This document shows positions 59,656 through 64,000 of a DNA stretch of 64,000 nucleotides, piece by piece; the first letter of the stretch is position 1, and the number at the start of each line of letters is the position of its first letter. The DNA is taken from the NCBI GenBank assembly GCA_963920665.1, contig OY987272.1, forward strand, positions 14,017,001 through 14,081,000, in the 5' to 3' direction. Below the pieces are notes generated by a model that was not told the DNA's origin, searched no databases, and saw nothing but the letters and a program-made list of their open reading frames with translations. Source of the stretch: Straminergon stramineum (lineage: Eukaryota > Streptophyta > Bryopsida > Hypnales > Calliergonaceae). The translations under genes and the position numbers were made by a program.

Positions 59656-62600
59656 AAGAGGAAGGCACGCAGGTTCCTTGTATTGGACTGTAGCCCTTCT
59701 ACAGGAGCCGTGCAACAAAAAAAGTACTCCGCATTGGTGTTGTTACAGTGGCGCACAATACATAGGCAAGCTTGCATTCAAGATGCTCTAACTTGGAGTG
59801 AATCAAAGCTAGACCCTTGTGTGGCTGGCAGGTCCTGTATTTTAACCTTTGCAATGAAATTCCGTTTCATTAGTTAAAAATAAATAAATTTGGACCCTTG
59901 ACTTGGAGGTCAAGAATGTTATGCTTGCGAAATAAATAACCTTGATGGATATCAATCAGGGCTTTTTTTTGGCTTTGTAGTGTCAGATTGCACCCAAGAA
60001 AAATAATTTGGCTAAAAAATGGCAAAAAAACATGAAGTTTTTGGCTAGAAATTTTTTAATTAAAAAATAAATCTTGGATGAAATTGAAAGATTGTGGATG
60101 AAAATAGAATTAATTATGGACATGTGATATGTGCTAATATGATATTTTCTATCCAGTATGTGAATGAATGTTGAAATTTAGAGCACTACTACAACATTTT
60201 ATATCGCCACTTTGGCACTTCATAAAAAATTGAAAAAAATCCTTGATATCAATCTTGTGCAAGGGACTCATAAGAAATTTCAAGTGGAAAAAAAGAGAAG
60301 AACTCCCAAGGTTATTTCACTTTCCTTGTGTATTAAACTCAACATTTCTCCCTTGATCCCATAAGAAATTTGCAAGATTGTAGAAGGTACAATTGGATTT
60401 GAGACCATAAAGGATTAGCAAGTATTCCCATTGTAATCATACAAAAGACTCATTTTGGATTAATGACTTGCTTAGTGATTTGATTAGAGACATAGGGCTC
60501 CAAAAGTTATGCTCATCTTAACTTAAGCATAGTGAGTGAGGTTGTCTTTTGAGTGGATGGTGAGGAAGATTGTTTGAGACAATTAAAATTGGATTCAACA
60601 GCCCCCCTCTCATGAGAAAAAAAATAGTAACCCCCCTCAGTCTTGTATTTTTGAAAACGAAGTCATTTGACAATCAATGTGGCATAATTTGTATCCGTTT
60701 TCCATATCTATTTTCCATACTTGTTTTCCATACGTATACATATAGTATATGTATGGTATCATAATATTCTTATCAGGATCAACGGCATAGAAGTGTGTGT
60801 TTTTATTTATTTTTTCAAAAACGATCAATGGCTACTAATTTTTTGGGAAGGGGAGGGACTAATTAATTGAGCAGGAAGTGGTCTATCTTTTAAGTGGATA
60901 GTATGCTTTCCTCAAGCATTTCCAATGATTTTTTGTATGTACGTTTTGGTGAAGGAAATGTAGTATTTGATTGTAAGATAAGATATCACTTTTTTATACT
61001 TGGTGCATATTAAGAAATTTGTGTTGATAAACGAGACAAAAAATCATATGTATATATGTACGTGTGTATATATATAATTTTTATATTTTTCTCTTGTGAA
61101 AGAATTTATTATATATATTAATATTGATTTTTTCTTAAATTGATGGAAAAATCAAATTATTATGATTATTTGAGAAAAAATTGAACTCAAAATTATATCA
61201 ACTATAATATATTTTAGGATATTTTGGAATTTTTACCTTAAATGAAGGTTCGAATGATAAAAATAAATTTCTAATTTAAATCTAGAAATCATTTAAAAAT
61301 ATATGAATGAAAAACAAACAATATAGAATAATCTGGATTCTAATGCAATGTGCTTGCTATTGCAATAAATCTTTCAATTTTTCAATTTTTTCAAAATTGG
61401 GAGATCCAAATTTGTCAAGAGCCATTTTCTTAGTTTAAATCATTGAATATTAGAAATGGCTAATTTGAAAGTTGGAATCAAAGTGGACTATTGTGCATTC
61501 ACTTTTGGATTTGCAAACCTGTAGGGTTTAGGGATTAATGCCCTCCAAACCATTTTTGAAATGTTGTATATTTCTGTTTACATATTAGCCTATAACTATT
61601 TAAGCAACCATATATTGTCACTTCCAAATTTTGGCTCATTTGTGTGTGGGAAGTTAAATTCCTTCAACCATTTAAATCTTTTTACAAGCAATATTGAAGG
61701 CTAATTATTGGAAGCTCTTATTTTTAATGGAAAAAAATAAATACTTGGTTTTGAGAGGTCCTCGAAGGTATATATGTACCATTAGTGAAAGAATAAAGCT
61801 TATTGATTTTACTTGATCGGGGAGCTAAAAAATTGTACTTATCCATTTGCTTTGGAAATGGTCATAGTGAAAAGACTAAAGTGTTTTCATGATTTCCACC
61901 ATTGAAAATTTAAACATGTGAATGTTAATTGGAGTTATTTGGGATTTCTACTTATCAAGTGTAAAAACAAATTGCATTTCAACAAATTGCGAGGTGGATT
62001 GTGTAATGAATTTGATAGTTCTTTACTTGAACTTTAGGTTTTTGAAAGTGCATTTCAGTATCCTAACACAATTTATGATTGTTCATGTCACCTCCAATTC
62101 CAAAAGACTCATACATGCAAATTTCTCAAACATCATGGGAAGGGACAATATATTAAAAATTGGATATGTACATTTCTCTTGTTATAATCTCACAAATCCT
62201 ATGCAATTTTACACTCAAAACTAGTGTGCATATAGATAATTAAGCTCTTTAAACATCTATGGTTAGATTTTGAAAAAAAACAATTTGTTTCATTGGAGAT
62301 AATTATAAGCCTATACTCTTTTTTTGTAGGAAAAACATATTTGGAAAGGCTTAGGCACTTACGATTGATTCCATTATTTTATTTTCATCAATTTCATCAA
62401 AGTAGTTGTAGAGAAATATTAAAAAAAAAAGATTCAAATACTATTTTGGGATTAATGAAAAATTATTTGGACAAAGCATTACCTTAATCATCATCCAAGA
62501 GATGAACTTAGGAGCTCTTATAATTTAGAATAGTGGGATTATTTTACCCCTTTCAAAATTAAGAAACTTCCCTCATGTGAATGGATCTTCACTAGAATGT

Positions 62601-62659
62601 AAAATCAAGATTGTATTGTACCTAATGGGTAGGGTCAACATTTCCTTCCAAATACTTAA
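59656..62659. other. AT-rich intergenic DNA
   Basis: Repeated ttttccatac phrases and an alternating ta-rich patch lie at 60700-60760, and another tatatat patch at 61045-61080. The plus-strand open stretch 59602-59877 may be the leader side of the exon candidate on the other strand. No gene or RNA can be supported. Confidence 0.4.
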
Positions 62660-62890
62660 TTAACCCTTAAAGGACAGACTAGTGCCCATGGAAATACTCC
62701 CTTTTGGAATAGTGTGACATCATCTACTTTGTAAAAATCCAAAAATATTTATTGGAAGTCATACTACTATAGAAGACAATCTTTTTTCACAAATTTCCGA
62801 GGATGAATAGTCATAGTTCTGTCCTACATAGAGAGAGATTCTTTGTCATTCATCGGACACAAAACGTCCTTGTCGACGTTTAAGGGTTAA
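62660..62890. mobile_element. TTAA-flanked MITE (family B1), copy 2
   Basis: The borders are TTAA at 62660-62663 and 62887-62890. The terminal inverted repeats are TTAACCCTTAAAGGAC on the left and CGTTTAAGGGTTAA on the right. It aligns in reverse orientation with 28570-28787 over its whole length. The ends are better preserved than in that copy, so it is younger. It has no coding capacity and lies about 0.4 kb upstream of the BRX1-like start codon, close to its promoter. Confidence 0.85.
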
Positions 62891-63001
62891 AGTTGATAGT
62901 TGTGATTACAAAATGAAAAGATTTTTTTTGCCCACACTCTTTTTTCTATTAAGTTATAGAAAAACGAAAATTCTGTGACCTGTTTTTAGAAATATTTTTT
63001 G

Positions 63002-63008
63002 TGGGCCC
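63002..63008 (+). promoter_or_regulatory. Site II motif (TGGGCC class)
   Basis: TGGGCCC lies about 270 bases upstream of the BRX1-like start codon. TGGGCY site II elements, bound by TCP factors, are typical of plant ribosomal-protein and ribosome biogenesis promoters, usually together with a telo-box, as here. Confidence 0.65.
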
Positions 63009-63133
63009 TAACTGCCAGGTACTTTATCTGAAATCAACGGCGGGCATCAATAGATTTAGGTCAATCCGGGTACCAGCGGAGGCGGGCGGACTAGCTGGCA
63101 GACTAGCGGGCAGAGAGAACATTTTCGTCTCCA

Positions 63134-63142
63134 AAACCCTAA
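63134..63142 (+). promoter_or_regulatory. Telo-box (AAACCCTAA)
   Basis: AAACCCTAA lies in the presumed 5' leader, followed by further ccct-rich half-motifs and ccctaacccctaaacc at 63170-63185. Telo-boxes in leaders or proximal promoters mark growth-related translation genes in plants and are bound by TRB-type factors, which fits the ribosome biogenesis gene immediately downstream. Confidence 0.75.
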
Positions 63143-63272
63143 ACCCTGAATCCCCCTGAACCCCCTGAAGCCCTAACCCCTAAACCAGAGAACTCGCAGG
63201 GGGGCCATCCGAGACTGTGAAGAGAAGCAACTACGCTTTTGAATTTTCCGCAATTTTCCGCAATTGGCAGCT

Positions 63273-63511
63273 ATGGGGAAGAAGCGCAAAGCGCAGCAAG
63301 CAATCGTTCCGCCGGCGACCAAGCCTGTTGTAGCAGAAGCGGAGCCTCCTCGGAAGCGCACCTTGCTGGGCCTCAAACCGCAAGCTGCTGAACCCCCCGA
63401 AGCCATCGCCAATGGAACCAACGGGACCTCGGAAACTGCTCTTGTTGCCCCTGTGGCCTTCCGGAACAAGGAGAAGACGCTCGTGCTCTGCTCCCGGCGT
63501 ATCACATTCAG
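63273..63511 (+). CDS. BRX1: BRX1-like ribosome biogenesis protein, exon 1 (partial gene)
   Basis: BRX1 is a nucleolar Brix-domain protein needed for 27S pre-rRNA processing and 60S subunit assembly. Exon 1 starts at ATG 63273 (MGKKRKAQQ) and gives 79 codons plus two bases. It carries a basic nuclear-targeting N-terminus, the family phrase RKRTLLGL, a variable acidic/Ala linker, and the start of the Brix domain (FRNKEKTLVLCSRRITFR). The donor is at 63512 (ttcag|gtttg). The remaining exons lie beyond the right edge. GC content is high, unlike the AT-rich genes at 10-39 kb. A telo-box and site II motif upstream agree with the assignment. Confidence 0.9.
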
Positions 63512-63969
63512 GTTTGTAGGTCAAATACCGTGGAGAATTCTGGGCTTGTTCGCGATGTTTTTCAGTATCTGCAGTGGATGTGGTTGCTGTGTTTATTAGG
63601 GGGCTATAAGATTAGCGGTCCTTAGTGCATTTACCAAAACCAATGATCAAACCCTAAGGATCGTTTGTAAATTGATTTAACCCTAAGCGGAACGGCCAAT
63701 ATTCTAACTAGCCTTGTTATTCGTGCTCTGCTCCCGGCGTATCACAATCATGTTTGTCGGTTGATTTTTGTGGAGAATTCTGGGCTTATTCGCAAGGTTT
63801 TTCAGTATCTGCAGAGGATGTGGTTGTTGTGTTTATGAGGGGGCTTGGGGATTAGTGGAACTCAGTGCATATAACAAAACCGAAGATCAAATCCTAAGGA
63901 CCGTTTGTTTTGTAAATTTTTGATTCAACCCTAGTGGAACGGCCAATCTACTAACTAGTCGTATTATTC
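63481..63969 (+). repeat. 240-bp tandem duplication across BRX1 exon 1 end and intron 1
   Basis: Positions 63481-63720 and 63721 to about 63969 are imperfect direct copies. Both begin tcgtgctctgctcccggcgt and share ggagaattctggg, tttttcagtatctgcag and cggaacggccaat. The unit includes the last 31 bases of exon 1 and the first ~200 of intron 1. In the second copy the exon end and donor are altered (atcatgttt in place of ttcaggttt), so only the first copy can splice normally. Divergence shows it is not recent. Confidence 0.88.
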
Positions 63970-64000
63970 TTGTTATGCAAAAGATATCGCCACTTGATGA

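Noticed and set aside
63131..63186. Telomere-like ccctaaa repeats suggesting an interstitial telomere
   Set aside because: The units are irregular (ccctgaa, cccctgaag) and sit directly upstream of a ribosome biogenesis gene; a telo-box-rich leader explains them better.
1..64000. CRISPR arrays, bacterial operons or an intact virus
   Set aside because: No regularly spaced identical repeats, no bacterial gene clusters or ribosome binding sites, and no viral genes were recognised.

Overview
The window is nuclear DNA of a land plant. Two protein families with plant-specific architecture show this: a UBP15-19 type deubiquitinase with a membrane anchor and MYND finger, and an MKP1 type phosphatase with a gelsolin module. 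GT-AG introns, plant telo-box and site II promoter motifs and many short non-autonomous transposons agree. The AT-rich intergenic DNA and a recognisable piggyBac transposase relic would suit a seed-free plant (moss, liverwort or lycophyte), but that last step is inference.

Layout. 0-9.6 kb is gene-poor: two decayed long reading frames, one inverted-repeat MITE and a possible tRNA-derived SINE. 10.4-18.9 kb is a 12-exon MYND/USP deubiquitinase gene whose exons join to 3618 nt with every intron phase consistent. 19-26 kb is AT-rich and holds the degenerate piggyBac transposase. 26.4-27.6 kb (minus) and 35.0-36.1 kb (minus) are two unrecognised AT-rich genes. 28.6-31 kb carries TTAA-bounded elements, and 34.4-34.6 kb a fresh 105-bp tandem duplication. 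37.3-38.7 kb is an uninterrupted MKP1-like phosphatase. 38.7-45.9 kb is non-coding repeat-derived DNA with a minisatellite.

At about 46.1 kb base composition changes abruptly to near-balanced GC, at the edge of a second copy of the 290-bp MITE. This domain (46.1-56.1 kb) contains a 16-exon SSX2IP/Msd1-like (ADIP family) gene and exon-like sequence beyond its stop. 56.9-62.9 kb returns to AT-rich DNA with three further TTAA-flanked inverted-repeat elements and one isolated minus-strand exon candidate. At 63.0 kb a GC-rich promoter with site II and telo-box motifs drives the first exon of a BRX1-like ribosome biogenesis gene, which runs off the right edge. The 3' end of that exon lies in a 240-bp tandem duplication.

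The recognised genes belong to unrelated processes (ubiquitin removal, MAP kinase switching, microtubule anchoring, 60S ribosome assembly). I see no operon-like logic. The most notable feature is the co-occurrence of a dead piggyBac transposase with a family of elements that have palindromic TTAA borders and CCCCTAAAGG-type terminal inverted repeats.
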